Assembly: GCA_032718565.1 (NCBI GenBank)
Contig: JAVGVS010000163.1
Location: 531,501-595,500 of the forward strand
Direction: 5' to 3'
Origin: Distichodus sexfasciatus
Lineage: Eukaryota; Chordata; Actinopteri; Characiformes; Distichodontidae
Length of the DNA stretch: 64,000 nt
Part shown: in pieces, positions 1 to 10,519 of the stretch
How positions within the stretch are numbered: the first letter of the stretch is position 1
How the letters are laid out: each line of letters opens with the position of its first letter
The notes under the pieces: model-generated
What the model was told of the DNA's origin: nothing
What the model saw: the letters and a program-made list of their open reading frames with translations, nothing else
Database searches by the model: none
Made by a program: the position numbers and the translations under genes

Positions 1-583
1 CTGCTTTCTCATGTCCTTTGTTGAGACCTCATGTAACGTCAGCTTGGGCTTGCGGGCCTGCTTTATTTTGTGTTAACGTTGTTGTGCACCTGCACATGTT
101 CTTTGTTCCTGCATTGTGATAAAGAACAGGCCCAGTCTTCGCTTGAGTGAGGCTTTGCTGAATGTAAAGTGCATCGTTTCAGGGAGGATGCGGGCAAACA
201 TTTAAAGCTTGTGGGATGAGGAATGGTGCAGAAACAGCAGTTCATCCATGTTGAGTTGTTTAGATCAGGTCAGATTTCATCAGAATTGCCACGAGACTTA
301 GGTTTCGTACTGAAGCTATGTTACTCAAATTTATCCAAATTAAAGAAGTCACCGAGTAACAAGTTTCACTGAATATATGAGGCTTTTGAAAGCAGTGAAT
401 GTGTAAGAAAATGCGAGAAGAAAGATGTACTGACGCTTTGCATGTGGGATTTAGAAATCTGTCTATCAGTGTTTGCCCAAAAAAGAATGCTCCATTAAAA
501 GTGCAGAGGTGTTAATTTATAAAAATGTCAGTAACTAAGTAAAACTAAATCTTTTTAGTATATACTAGATACTGGATATATAT
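1..583. other. 3' flanking DNA, nothing recognised
   Basis: No gene, RNA or repeat is recognised here. The 60-codon frame on the minus strand at 63-245 has no family resemblance and no splice signals worth noting. If the minus-strand gene ends near 10.5 kb, this stretch is intergenic. Confidence 0.5.
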
Positions 584-1073
584 CAAATCCGCAGGATTTC
601 GCGATGTTGCAATCGCAGGTATTAACGCCTTCAGCCAATCCCTGCGAATTCATTTCTACCGTGCAATTTTGACCAATTGCCGCAACTTTACAGCAATTTT
701 TGACCGATCCTTGGCATTTCCCACAATACGTTGCACCATACGTCAGTAAACTCACTTCCTTGTTATGGTTAGAAGACGCAGGAAACACGTGTGATTAAAA
801 AAACGCCTCACATTTAAAATAACGAAATTACTAGTGGTTAATAAAAACAACAGTGTTTTTTTTCTTTATTTTAATTAATTGTTAAAGAATCATTATAAAG
901 GGGACAAGCCGCTAATTGTTCCTCAACTTTGACTTGCTGCTGCAACTTGATTGCAACAAAACGCCTAAAAACATCACAACTTTCAGCACAATTTTTTAGA
1001 AATTCTGCCGCAAAGTCAGCCATTTTAGGCCGCAACAATCTCAAAAAAGCCCCGCGAAATCCTGGAGGGACTG
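584..1073 (+). mobile_element. MITE family A, copy 1 (CAGTCCCTCC ends)
   Basis: Short non-autonomous DNA transposon. The right end reads GAAATCCTGGAGGGACTG, and the left end has a weathered inverted match around ATCCGCAGGATTTCGCG. The flanks are AT-rich and roughly alike (ATATATAT on the left, ATATTTTA on the right), as for an 8-bp hAT-type target duplication. A second copy in the same orientation lies at 51773-52233, and both carry CCGTGCAATTTTGACCAATT and AAAGAATCATTA. A third, inverted copy lies at 15809-16395 and an end fragment at 36204-36263. It has no coding capacity; the frame at 555-788 is an accident of the element. Superfamily assignment to hAT is inference. Confidence 0.75.
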
Positions 1074-2843
1074 ATATTTTAGAATGAACTACTTTTTTAA
1101 AAGAAGTTGTCTTTTGGCTTTGGTTTCAATTGAAGTGTTTCAGGCATGCACCAGCTGCTGAAACACACGCAGAGAATATTTCTGCTGTCCACGGCAATTG
1201 CAGTGAATCTGCGGCAGTCTATTGGAGGTGTCAGTGAGAGCAGATCGGCGCGTTGCAGACGCTCACAGTAATAGAATGCATACTGAAGCTGTTGGAGCTG
1301 CACGGTCCAAAATCGACATGTTGGCCCTGTTAGTGCTTCTCAACACTACTTCAAGTGCGGAAAGACGCAGCTGCTTTGCAGAAACACAACTCCAAATGTC
1401 ACACTTCGAGGCGCTGAGGGTTGCACAAGTGGACCTCAGCTATTCCCAAGCAGTAGTTTGTGGTCCAAGAACAAAGTTGGACCTCAGGGAGGAGGCCCTT
1501 TATAAATCTGTGGGAGAGGCACAGTAGAGGACAGCGAGCACCAACATATTAAGCAAATCATTCAAGATCATGATATCACTTTGGCGCCTGGCCAGCGCAC
1601 AATGCGTTTTGTAGCTCGGCTATGTTGCTTAACAGTCCAACGTGTTATAAACAACAGATGTAAAATGTTAATGACCTCGACCTTTAAGGCATAAATCACA
1701 GACTGCGAGTCTTCGTAAACTCCGACGTCGGCTTGGTTTTGGCAGACGTGTCAGACTCCGGTGGATTTGTTTCAGTAGCGGTCTCTGGTGGAGCGTAAAG
1801 ACGCAGGCATTTGCATGATGGTCGTGAAAATATCCTCCAGTGAAAACTCTTAACTCTCCCACAGGTCATGAGTAAACATATTGACATGTAAGATTTTATG
1901 AAGCAGAGGTTTGCAGTTGTATTTTATGGACGTGCAGGACAACTTCATTACCGGTCATCGCGTCTTCCTATTTCATTTCGTGTTATTCAGGATTTTGGGA
2001 CATCCCGTGGTTGTAACATCTTGAAGTATCCTCGGATACTAATGAAGACTTTTATAGAACGAGAGAGCGAGAGAGAGAGAGATCTATCTTCTCCCCCCGA
2101 AGTGACCAGAAACCATGGATCCCACGTTGGCACCAAAGCAAACCTTACGCTTCATTGAAAAGACGGGAAAATAAGAACTAAACAAAAAAGACATGGCTTC
2201 AATTAAACATCATCACGTTGTCCCTATTTGCCGTCACAGGAAAGACCTTCATTCCTCCACTGTGGTCAGCCAGAGCAGTGGCTGCCTTTACGGTAAACAT
2301 GGGAGACGCTCACACTAGAGCCTGGATTCATGCGAGGGGCGAGGGGGGGGATCCTAGCGCTTGCATAAAAGGTAAAGTCTTCCTCCTTTCCATATGGCTT
2401 AGAATGTCTACGGGACGGAAAGGATCTCGCAAAGTGGAGCAGAACTGGAGCTCCAGACGAACTTCCTTCTTTTTAGAAGCTTTGACTGTGTTCTTGGTGT
2501 CTATTTATACTGAAACACCATATGGTAATTAACATTTTTGGGTTGACCACTTTTATGCCTCGGTGAACCGCTTACTTTTGGGTCGAAGCAGCAGGACAGA
2601 TGTGAGATATTTTAACAGAGAACATGAAAAGATGGGCTGAATTGGGCTCCAGCGCTTTTAAATGTTCAAGTCGGAGAGGGCTGGAGGGTGACTTCTTCTC
2701 TCGCTAAAAGACACGGAAGCAAAACAGCATATGATTTGTTGACTGGCCATTTTACCGTGTGCTTGTCCATGAAGATGTCACCCAGAGTGACATCAGAGTG
2801 TGTGGTGTACTGAGACATTCACTCTTAAACATTATGTAGAGAC
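1074..2843. other. unannotated stretch
   Basis: No gene or dispersed repeat is recognised. A plus-strand frame of 101 codons at 1222-1527 has no recognisable domain and is not flanked by convincing splice sites. The only simple repeat is the GA tract listed separately. Confidence 0.45.
2061..2082. repeat. (GA)n microsatellite
   Basis: A 22-base run of alternating GA with one C interruption. Simple repeat, no function implied. Confidence 0.9.
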
Positions 2844-3064
2844 CAGAGGTGTCAAAAGTACGCGTGTTCTTCACTCAAGTAGAAGTAGAGATACACTGCC
2901 CTCCAAAAAGTTGGAAACGCCCTAGAAAAGTGGGGTTTTGGACAGTGTTGCCATGAATCCTTTTTCATTTGTGATAATGTTGCACTGATAAGGGACAACA
3001 CAAACTACCAAAACATATTTTATTACATAAACAGTTTATTAAACAGTTTATACATAGAAAATAC

Positions 3065-3899
3065 TTAACTTTTGGATTCATCAAAATATCCACCATTAGC
3101 AGCTATTACAGCTCTGCATAATGTGGGCGTCCCAGCTGTCAGTTTATTCAAACATTGACTTGATATATGTGACCCTCTACAGCAAAACCAGTCGCTTGTC
3201 GCAACGGAGGTTTCCGAGAAAAACGAGCGTTTATGTTGCGTGGGGTAAAATTTTGGATTTTTTGTTTATACTGTACTGTTGTGAATCAATTTAGCTGAAA
3301 AACTTACCCTTTCCATCCTAAAAATGTGACTTTCTTGAGGTGAGGAATTCAATTCCAGCAGAATGTTAAAAGTTTCTGTTTTGACCGCTCTACTTCAATA
3401 TTTACGGTAAATCCACTGGTTGACTAGCGTGAAGATATTTCTCCGGAATCCATCTTCGTCTCCCGAGTTCAGTTAACCTAACGCAGGTAGGCTATCCGTG
3501 TGGCTGTGAATGCAGCGTAGGCTACCGTAAATACAAACGTAGCCGCGACCGCAGCAAGCGTCTGTGAGTGCTACGTCGATAGTCAACTTCAAAGGCAGAT
3601 TTCTCCGTTTCTCACTTGGCGTGACAGGAGAAACCCGACTCCTTTGAATGTTGATATCTCAGTCATATGTCGTCCGACTCATTCAATGTAGGGATCGTTT
3701 TGAAGGTCGATTTATGCCCTTTCATGAAAACATAATAACTCAATTTTGAAAATTTGCGACAAGCGACTGGTTTTGCCGTGGAGGGTCACATATTATTCCA
3801 AGCCGCCTTAAGGATTGCCCAAAGATGATTCACACTGGTCGGACACTTCTTACGGACATCACGGTCCAGTTCCTCCCATAGTAGCTCAATTGGGTTGAG
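3065..3899 (-). pseudogene. Tc1 transposase C-terminal remnant, split by a MITE
   Basis: On the minus strand this decodes to the end of a Tc1/mariner-type DDE transposase, the enzyme that cuts and pastes the element. The first part holds LNPIELLWEELDRDVRKK, the conserved stretch near the last catalytic acidic residue. The second part, beyond the insert, ends in NGGYFDESKS and a TAA stop at 3065-3067. About 69 codons remain; the DNA-binding domain and the first two catalytic acidic residues are deleted. The MITE at 3169-3789 interrupts the frame. Taking out the MITE plus one ATAT duplication leaves 210 nt, exactly 70 codons, in one open frame, so the frame was intact at this place when the MITE landed. 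The remnant cannot encode an active enzyme. Confidence 0.9.
3169..3789. mobile_element. MITE family B, copy 1 (GTGACCCTC ends), innermost of the nest
   Basis: A 621-bp non-autonomous element with terminal inverted repeats of about 35 bp: GTGACCCTCTACAGCAAAAC on the left, with the inverse on the right, each followed inward by CAGTCGCTTGTCGCAA. It is flanked by ATAT on both sides (3165-3168, 3790-3793). Two other copies lie at 47497-48137 (inverted) and 53561-53977 (internally deleted), and one bare end at 18542-18563. Against the others this copy lacks about 22 bp after TTTTTTGTTTA. It resembles a widespread fish element with TGTGACCCTGG ends that I recall; the superfamily is not certain. Confidence 0.9.
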
Positions 3900-4772
3900 C
3901 TACATTATTATGTAATCAAAATAAATATTATTATTGCTGGTATCCAAAGATAATGTCACATTACTTTAATGTATTTGCACCAAAAAATCATGAGGATTTA
4001 TGCTGCTATCGTCCAAAACCCCACTTTGCCAGGGGCGTTCCCAACCTTTTGGAGGGCAGTGTACATGTGTGTTGACTCGGGTTCTTTACTCAAGTTAAAG
4101 TGAAAAGTACGGGATCTAAAACATGCTTAAAGTATAAAATACCCTTGCGAAGGACAAAAGCACTATTTTAGGGCAAAGCTGACTGGACTCCATGTCCAAC
4201 CGTTATGTGGAGAGCGCAGGCAGAGGAAAAATAAAGCTCCATTGGCCATTACCGTCATTATATATGATGATCGCCTCTATCCTAAACAACAACAAATATT
4301 ATAGTGCTGTAAATACATTTGGTGGACCTAAGCTGCTTTCTGCCACCGCAATCATCATATCACTTCCCACCCAATTGCCGTCTGCTTTTACTTTCTTTTT
4401 CTCTCTCTCGCGCGCTCGCTTTGTGGTGTCTATCGCGTTGTGCGTCATATGTGCATAAACGAATGTGCCAATGGGATTGTCTTTTCTGTGCGTGTTTACT
4501 ACATTTTTAAGCCTCCACCAATCAGCCAAGTTGTCCGGATGGCGCACATTATTGATAAAATGCCTATTAAAGGTCATTTAAATGAAAGCAAACAAGAGTA
4601 ACGAGCCTAATTTAGAAAATGTAAGGAACAGATATTCATGCTAAAAATGTACGTAGTGGAAGATAAAAGTCGGCACGAAAATAGTCAAGTAAAGGACAGA
4701 TACCAATTTTTTTTTGCTTAAGTACACTAACGAAGTATTTGTACTCCATTAATTCCCATCTCTGGTAGAGGC

Positions 4773-6681
4773 CATACAAAGAACTAATCTTTCTGATTAG
4801 ATCATTACGTTTGCTGCCTTGAATATGTGCGGTTCGTAGAAATCTCACCCCTCACATCGTCATATCTTTCCTTAGGTTGTAATTCAAGAGAAGTTTTTCG
4901 AAATCCGCTCACCACTTGTGGCTAACAGCTCAGATGGAACTGCTCGCTCGTGCATTTTCCAGATATCTGGGTCCTCACATTATGTCCAATTACTGACGAA
5001 GCATCGCACCACTGTGCTTTTAAGATTTACAGCCCGTGCTGTCATGCAATCTGGCCATTTTTCTCTTGATGTCTTGACTTTGGCTCAGTTCTACTCTCAT
5101 AAATAATTTCGACGCTAGGTCAGGGACGCAACAGAGTTGACCGTAACCATAGGTGCAGTGTATAAGGTCAGTATGGGTGGACAGAAGAGCTAAGGGTTAA
5201 GGGTTAAGGGTGCATCTTATTTCTTTGTACTGTTTACAGTGATGTACTGCTTAGTCTCTCATACAAGCTTCCCAAATCCCATGTATGTGGATGTCTGTGT
5301 GTCCGTAAACAGTGCACACATGGTTTTGGACACGGGCGCATGCACAGACAAACACATGCACACACACACAAATACACAAGCGCTCAGCAATCCGTGTGCA
5401 TGTCAATAACTGTGGTAAAATCGGATATACCAAAAGAGTGCTTGCATCTAAACATCTGTCTGGGTGATCGTCGTGGGATAAACAGTGGAGATGGTGGCGG
5501 GAAATCAGCCATGAATTGTGTATATTACAGCTATAGAGTTTTCAAAAGCAGAGACTTAACATTTTATGCGCTTTTGCTGCGAAACGTTAAGAAATGCTGC
5601 AGTGAGCCTCCAGAGCTAGCGTTTAATCAAGACATTGACTGGGGCGCATGATCGCACCACGGAAGCTGTCCAAATTTGACCTTTGAACACCAGGTCAGGT
5701 CTCCTGCTTGCGGATTGCAAAAATAAATCTCATCTACTGTAGCAAGACGTTTTGCCTACGCCAGCAAAGGTTAGGGTTAGTAGAGTAGATCCTCGGCTTG
5801 TGGTCGTGGCTTGCTTTCCTCTCCTTCATTTGCCGGCTTTGTGGCGAGGGGCACCGAGTCCAACGGTGTGGAGCTCTACATCTGTACAGGAAGAACTCAT
5901 CTGCTCCATGTTAGTGGCAACCGCAAGCACTGCCTGTTATTTTTCCCCGGAGAGAGAGAGAAGCAGAAAGACAGCAGATGAAGATGAGGGGGAGGAGGAG
6001 GAGGAGGAGGAGAAGGAGGAGGAGAGGGGGTGGGGCAGCCGCAGCTCAGGCCAAAGTGCACTTACTTGCTTTGCTTACACTGTTTAGAATTAGACGTATT
6101 CTGGAGTATGTTTGTGCGCTGGGCTAGTTCAGGTGTGGATATCGCTCAGCATGTTTAGCCACGCACTAACATTATATAGCAGATGGAAAGCCAGTTTGGA
6201 AATGCTGTTCCGAGCTTAAACATTTGCTTTAGGTAGAACAGCACACTGAATGGTTTATGAACGGTTTTAAAACCTTTTTTTTAGAGACGTGAGGTAGTTA
6301 CACTCGGCAGGTGATATTCTGTAAAATTTCTTGTCGCCAGTATTTAAAATGAACTTTAGTGAAGCTTGGGTTCTTTTCAGTGAAACCAAAGTATAACTCT
6401 CAATCCACGTGCACACAATTCATTTAGTTTCAGGGGATTTCTAACACATGGCTGAAATGTATATGCTGTGCCAAAGAAATGTGTGAAGCTTCAATTGAAT
6501 CATTGTCCCTAGAAAAAAAACCTTGAATGTGTTAATATTTTGAATCTAATTCAAGTTGATCACATTCTGGAAACTCGTTGTAGTTTTGCAACAGGTCATT
6601 TTTCTTCAGTAATGCTAAAGCGATCTCCAGGATGTATTCAGCGACTAAAGAAACGGTCGTTAATGAAATAATTGTAAAATG
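4773..6681. other. unannotated stretch with simple repeats
   Basis: No gene is recognised. It holds three tandem TAAGGGT-type heptamers at about 5191-5210, CA-rich sequence at 5340-5380, and a purine tract at 5977-6034. The 111-codon plus-strand frame at 5752-6087 owes its Glu run to the purine tract and is not accepted as a gene. Confidence 0.5.
5977..6034. repeat. purine-rich GGA/GAG tract
   Basis: About 58 bases of nearly uninterrupted purines on the plus strand, mainly GGA triplets, ending in GAGAGGGGGTGGGG. Such mirror-like purine tracts can form triplex DNA in vitro; any role here is speculation. Confidence 0.85.
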
Positions 6682-7272
6682 TAGAGCTGCGGCTGTCAAT
6701 TCTTTTGGTAATCGAGTATGTAATCTATTTTTTCATCAATTAATCGAGTAATCAGATTTTTAAAAAATTTACAGAGAAAAGAAAATATTGTTTGATAACA
6801 TACTTTTTGTTTTTATCTGTTGATTACTCTCTAACATTATAAAATTTAAAAAAAAATCTGTTTAATTGAAAATGAAGCAATACACAAGTTTTGGGTCATT
6901 TTGGGCTGTAAAATGAGCTGCTTTTGGCCTTTCTCAGAGATAACTACATTTCCCACAATCCCCTGCGCACCAATAAAGCGATGAACATGCGTTTCGTAAT
7001 AAACGCTGAAAATCTCAGTAAATGGTGGTATTTTGAGTAGAATGCTGGTTGTTTTTGTTGTTTATCAGCTAAAATATGGGTTTTGTCTGTTGTAAACACA
7101 GCGGGTTTACATCGCGCACAATTTATGCATTTACTTCTGTTTTTGTGCACAGAATATCTCACAAATACTTTCACATAGAGAGGGATCAGGTCTTGCCTTG
7201 ATTGCGGAACTGAAAACGTTTTGCCTCACCAATTTGTGTAATTGAGTTATTCGAGTAATCGCTTGAGCCCTA
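6682..7272. mobile_element. hAT-like MITE, core-sharing group (TAGAGCTGCGG end)
   Basis: The ends are TAGAGCTG on the left and GAGCCCTA on the right, with subterminal TAATCGAGTA and TCGAGTAATCG as inverted partners. The flanks GTAAAATG (6674-6681) and GTAAAGTA (7273-7280) agree at 6 of 8 bases. The interior holds a module (TGATTACTCTCTAACATTAT, GGTTGTTTTTGTT, AAACACAGCG, TTTGTGCACAGAAT) that recurs inside elements with other ends at 12524-13149, 18200-18813 and 44139-44583. No coding sequence. Confidence 0.8.
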
Positions 7273-7916
7273 GTAAAGTATCTACTAATGAGAGTTGTGT
7301 GATACATTCACACAAACGCAGAGCCAACGGGAGACGTTAGCTCAATGAGAAGGTTTAGGTTTCACCTTAAAGACATCCAACAGCTGAATAATAGATAACG
7401 GAGGCCATCTTGGGCACATAACAATATGAGTAGGCTTACCTTAAATCTGTCGGTCTTGGCAAAAGCTTTGCCTTTCCGCTGAAGTATGGTTCAAAGTCTT
7501 CAGATCTGAGTCTGTGGGAGTAGTCTATATACCCTGATATTTCCTGTCCAAGAGAATTTCGGTCCTTTATGAAAATGATGGACTGCAAGGAAAACAGAGC
7601 ATGCTGTATAAATAATCCTGAGCAGAATATGGTATCTTGACAAACTAGACACAGAAGAGAGATAAATCTTGACACCTGCAGAGATGGAAAGTGGCCTATC
7701 TGTTACAAATACGCCCTCAGCTAAACTATACGACACAAGCCATCGCTTAAACCAGACTAAGAAAAATGTCTGATACAATCATGTGCGAGTTTGCGAGGGT
7801 GTGAGTGTGAAATCAATCAAACATGTAAAAGTTGACTTGGGGATAAGTGAAATCCTCATAAGGACATGCTCTTTTCCCTCAGTCAGAAATGGGCACATTT
7901 TAGCTCAATTATTTGC
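7273..7916. other. unannotated stretch
   Basis: No gene, RNA or repeat recognised. Overlapping 79- and 92-codon minus-strand frames between 7436 and 7778 show no domain. Confidence 0.45.
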
Positions 7917-8235
7917 TAGAGTCTGATCATGAAATGTCAAGACCATCTAAACCGAGACAGAGACGAGACCAAGACCAAGACCAGAGTGTGTTGAGACCGA
8001 GACAAGACCAAGACTATGTGTGACAGTATGTGTGTGGTTTCTGTAAGTTAAAGAGATTCTGAGTTATTTAAACACTAATTAATAAACAACACAAAATGCC
8101 TGCGTCGCTCTCACAGAGTTTTAATAGTAATATTGTGGTCTTGGCTGGTCTCCAAATAAAATCCCAAATTCTCTTTGTTCGAGTCCGAGACAAGACCGAT
8201 ACTTTTAAGAACTGGACTCGAGGACTACAACACTA
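7917..8235 (+). mobile_element. GAGACAAGACC element, short copy
   Basis: Dispersed element marked by repeated ACCGAGACAAGACCAAGAC near its left end and CGAGTCCGAGACAAGACC near its right end, finishing in GGACTACAACACTA. Inverted and direct relatives lie at 18200-18813 and 44139-44583. From the better-preserved copy at 18.2 kb the ends are TAGAGCTGGG and a degenerate TAGTGTTGTAG, which suggests a hAT-like element. This copy lacks the internal insert carried by the other two. Confidence 0.75.
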
Positions 8236-9336
8236 TAGAAATGGAAAGAGAGTATGAGTACTGAAATAAGCTGGTGGGAAAATCCCAAAAAGAAGGGACC
8301 AGAAGGGGTGTTTGGCCAGTTTGATTTTGTAAATCTTGTGCCTGACAAATGAGGCAAAGCCTGCCCCTTGTCAAGGTAGGAGCGAGACATCAAACGACCA
8401 GTTTCAGTCAATCTGATCCCGAAGATAAAACCTTCACAGTAGACGGCAGCTTGAGACTGAATACACATTCATTATTGAGAGAACATTTGGTGGTTATTTT
8501 GTCTGGATGACAATGATGAAAGAAGGGCTCACAGCAGCATGTGTTGTGAAGAGCTTTGTTTTGGCTCGTCACACTTCTATGGAGGGAGTCACACTTCTGC
8601 TCCGAAACCTTCCCCAGTCCACACACACACACACACACAAAATACAGAGACTATCACATCACATTTGTATTTCTGTGAGAAGCCCAGCCATCTGTGGATT
8701 CCCTTTCCGTGTGCAGAATAAAAGTGAGGTAACTTAAAAAGGAAGGGTGCTCCTCTTCATATACTTTAAACAGATGCTATCAGGTTCACAGATGGCCAGG
8801 GGCCGAGTGCGTCCACCTTATCTGTGGCTCCTTGAAAAGAAATCATCAGACGGGGGCTGAGAAATACAGTGGGAAGAGCAAGGCGTGCAGATCGTCTTTC
8901 GATTGCAGAGATGGAATCAAACCCCTTCAGCCCACAGCCGCGCCATGGTGGAAAGCTTACCCTCGCCCTCATAACTCATGAGGCAAAGTCATAAAAGAAG
9001 CGTGGCTCAATGAAACCGCCTGCTTCCATCGAGTAGTTTTGGAGAACAGGTGTTCTCCTCCTCCCCTCCCCGCCGAAGAACTCAACAGCACCTTTAGCTG
9101 CAGTCAAACCAAGAACAGCTTTTGCCTTGAGGAGTGAATTACTTCTAAATCGAGGTAGCCTGCAAGTCATTTAAACAATAGCGATGCTGTATGAGCTGAA
9201 AGCACACTTTCTTCTACTGGAGATGCAAACAGATTCACTAAACATTCACGCTGTATCTTCTGTTTGCAGTTATTCAACTCTTTAAAACATTAATGTTTAC
9301 CTTGCCATTTTCACCTCTAAGGAATCTGAAACTCTT
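8236..9336. other. unannotated stretch
   Basis: Nothing recognised except the CA microsatellite at 8620-8639. The stretch around 8766-9170 is richer in GC, with two short minus-strand frames that look like chance. Confidence 0.45.
8620..8639. repeat. (CA)n microsatellite
   Basis: Ten CA units in a row. Confidence 0.95.
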
Positions 9337-9458
9337 AGGGCTGTTTTCTGGCTCATGGATTAAGCCTAGGCTTGGACTAAGCACCAATGGAGATTCATCA
9401 TTCAAACTCAAAGCTAGTCCAAGACTACGCTTAATCAATGTTTTTAGAAGCCAGCCCT
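9337..9458. mobile_element. palindromic MITE, first of a tandem pair (AGGGCTG...CAGCCCT)
   Basis: A 122-bp element whose halves are inverted copies: GGATTAAGCCTAGGCTTGGA on the left is mirrored by AGTCCAAGACTACGCTTAAT on the right. The ends AGGGCTG and CAGCCCT match. I recall this palindromic AAGCCTAGTC repeat from other fish genomes. It is separated by only one or two bases from a second copy. Confidence 0.85.
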
Positions 9459-9459
9459 C

Positions 9460-9586
9460 AGGGCCAATTTTCCAGTCGCTGATTAAGCCTAGTACTGGAC
9501 TTGCTTTGAGTTTAAATGGTAAATCTCTGTTGGTACTACAATGTAGTCCAAGACTAGGCTTAATCCATGAGCAAGAAACCAGCCCT
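9460..9586. mobile_element. palindromic MITE, second of the tandem pair
   Basis: A 127-bp relative of the preceding element, with GATTAAGCCTAGTACTGGAC on the left and GTAGTCCAAGACTAGGCTTA on the right. It ends in CCAGCCCT. The two copies differ in their central spacer, so they are not a recent duplication. Confidence 0.85.
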
Positions 9587-9905
9587 TAAGCTTTAGGACT
9601 TGTTACCCACATAGCAAACACAGAAAAGTATGTTTTGGGGATTATGGAGAAGAGAGAAAAAGGTAATCCTAGAAAGAATGAAAGGATATTTTCTGCTGAA
9701 TTTCATTCCATGTTTATGTGAGTTAATTTAAAACTTTATACCAGTTTGCTTAAGTACATTTCATGTATCTCAACTGGCAACCCAAAATAAGCAGGCAAAG
9801 AATTATGAAACAATTGATAATAAAGTGTCTACAAGCTGCTGTCACCAATGATTGCCCTAATACCTTCAGCTAACTTCAGACACGTTGACTTATCACCATT
9901 GGCAA
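9587..9905. other. unannotated stretch
   Basis: AT-rich sequence with nothing recognised. Confidence 0.45.
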
Positions 9906-10436
9906 TAGAGCTGTAATGGTTCACTAAACTGATCTGGATGTTGTGAGTCACTTGAGTCCGTTTTGCCAAATCGCCCGCTGAATGCTTTGTTTTTCATTGA
10001 AGATAGTATAGGTGGCTTGTGTTGAGAATGAGCGGTTGTATGTTTTCGGCTCTAGAGGAAGTTAACCGACAGATTCACTCGTGTGTGTGTGCGCTTTGCG
10101 CCGCGCTACTGATTCGACTGACACGAGTCCTGTAGTCTACAAAGAGGATTCAACTCTGTAGGGAGTTCTTAGGAGGCCTCATTTGAGTGTGATGGTGCAA
10201 ATTAACTCTACGTTATGAGATTTTTAGCAGCTATACTTGCTACTATGGCTATATTGATCTTGTAATGAGTTTGAAATAATTATAAGATGTATGTACGTGA
10301 TGGGGTTTATATTTTAGTCATGGTGTAGTTAGGACTTGATGGATTCAGGTTAACGGAGACCTCAGCTTCCTGACTCGTGACTTATTTAATGGATCCGGGT
10401 GATTCACCCGGGTGTGTCATTAATCGCCCAGCTCTA
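9906..10436. mobile_element. hAT-like element with a perfect 8-bp target duplication
   Basis: The ends are TAGAGCTG and CAGCTCTA, exact inverses. The flanks are ATTGGCAA on both sides (9898-9905 and 10437-10444), 8 of 8 identical. It is 531 bp with no transposase frame. A CCGGGTGATTCACCCGG palindrome sits near the right end at about 10395-10412. The intact duplication makes this the best-preserved insertion of the window. Confidence 0.92.
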
Positions 10437-10513
10437 ATTGGCAAGCCAAAAGTGATACTGTCGTTCAAGGAAAAGGACTTACATTGTGACTACAGTTTCT
10501 GGAGCAGCAACTG

Positions 10514-10519
10514 TTTATT
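10514..10519 (-). promoter_or_regulatory. possible polyadenylation signal AATAAA
   Basis: The plus strand reads TTTATT, that is AATAAA on the minus strand, about 540 nt downstream of the stop codon at 11060-11062 and clear of the neighbouring hAT-like element. It would give a 3' UTR of about 0.5 kb. In AT-rich DNA this hexamer is common, so the call is weak. Confidence 0.35.

Larger units (their letters stand above)
2894..4061 (-). mobile_element. Tc1-like transposon, internally deleted, inside the hAT-like element
   Basis: The terminal inverted repeats start CACTGCCCTCCAAAAAGTTG on the left and end in the complementary form on the right, including the shared inner part AAAAGTGGGGTTTTGGA. 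The insertion is flanked by TA on both sides (2892-2893 and 4062-4063), the target duplication used by Tc1/mariner elements. Only about 550 bp belong to this element once the inner MITE is removed, against roughly 1.2-1.6 kb for a full Tc1, so most of the transposase is gone. Confidence 0.9.
2844..4764. mobile_element. hAT-like element, outermost of a triple nest
   Basis: The ends are CAGAGGTG on the left and CATCTCTG on the right, an inverted pair of the hAT kind. The flanks GTAGAGAC (2836-2843) and GTAGAGGC (4765-4772) agree at 7 of 8 bases, which fits an 8-bp hAT target duplication. Both arms carry the AGTA-rich motif (CAAAAGTA, CTCAAGTAGAAGTA, AAGTACTTTT-like) that I recall from a common fish repeat. 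Its left arm is split at base 2893 by a Tc1-like element. No transposase frame survives, so it is non-autonomous. Confidence 0.8.

Noticed and set aside
2844..4764. Active transposon
   Set aside because: No layer of the nest retains a full transposase; only about 69 codons of the Tc1 enzyme remain.
5752..6087. Plus-strand frame with a long Glu run
   Set aside because: The Glu run is simply the purine tract translated.
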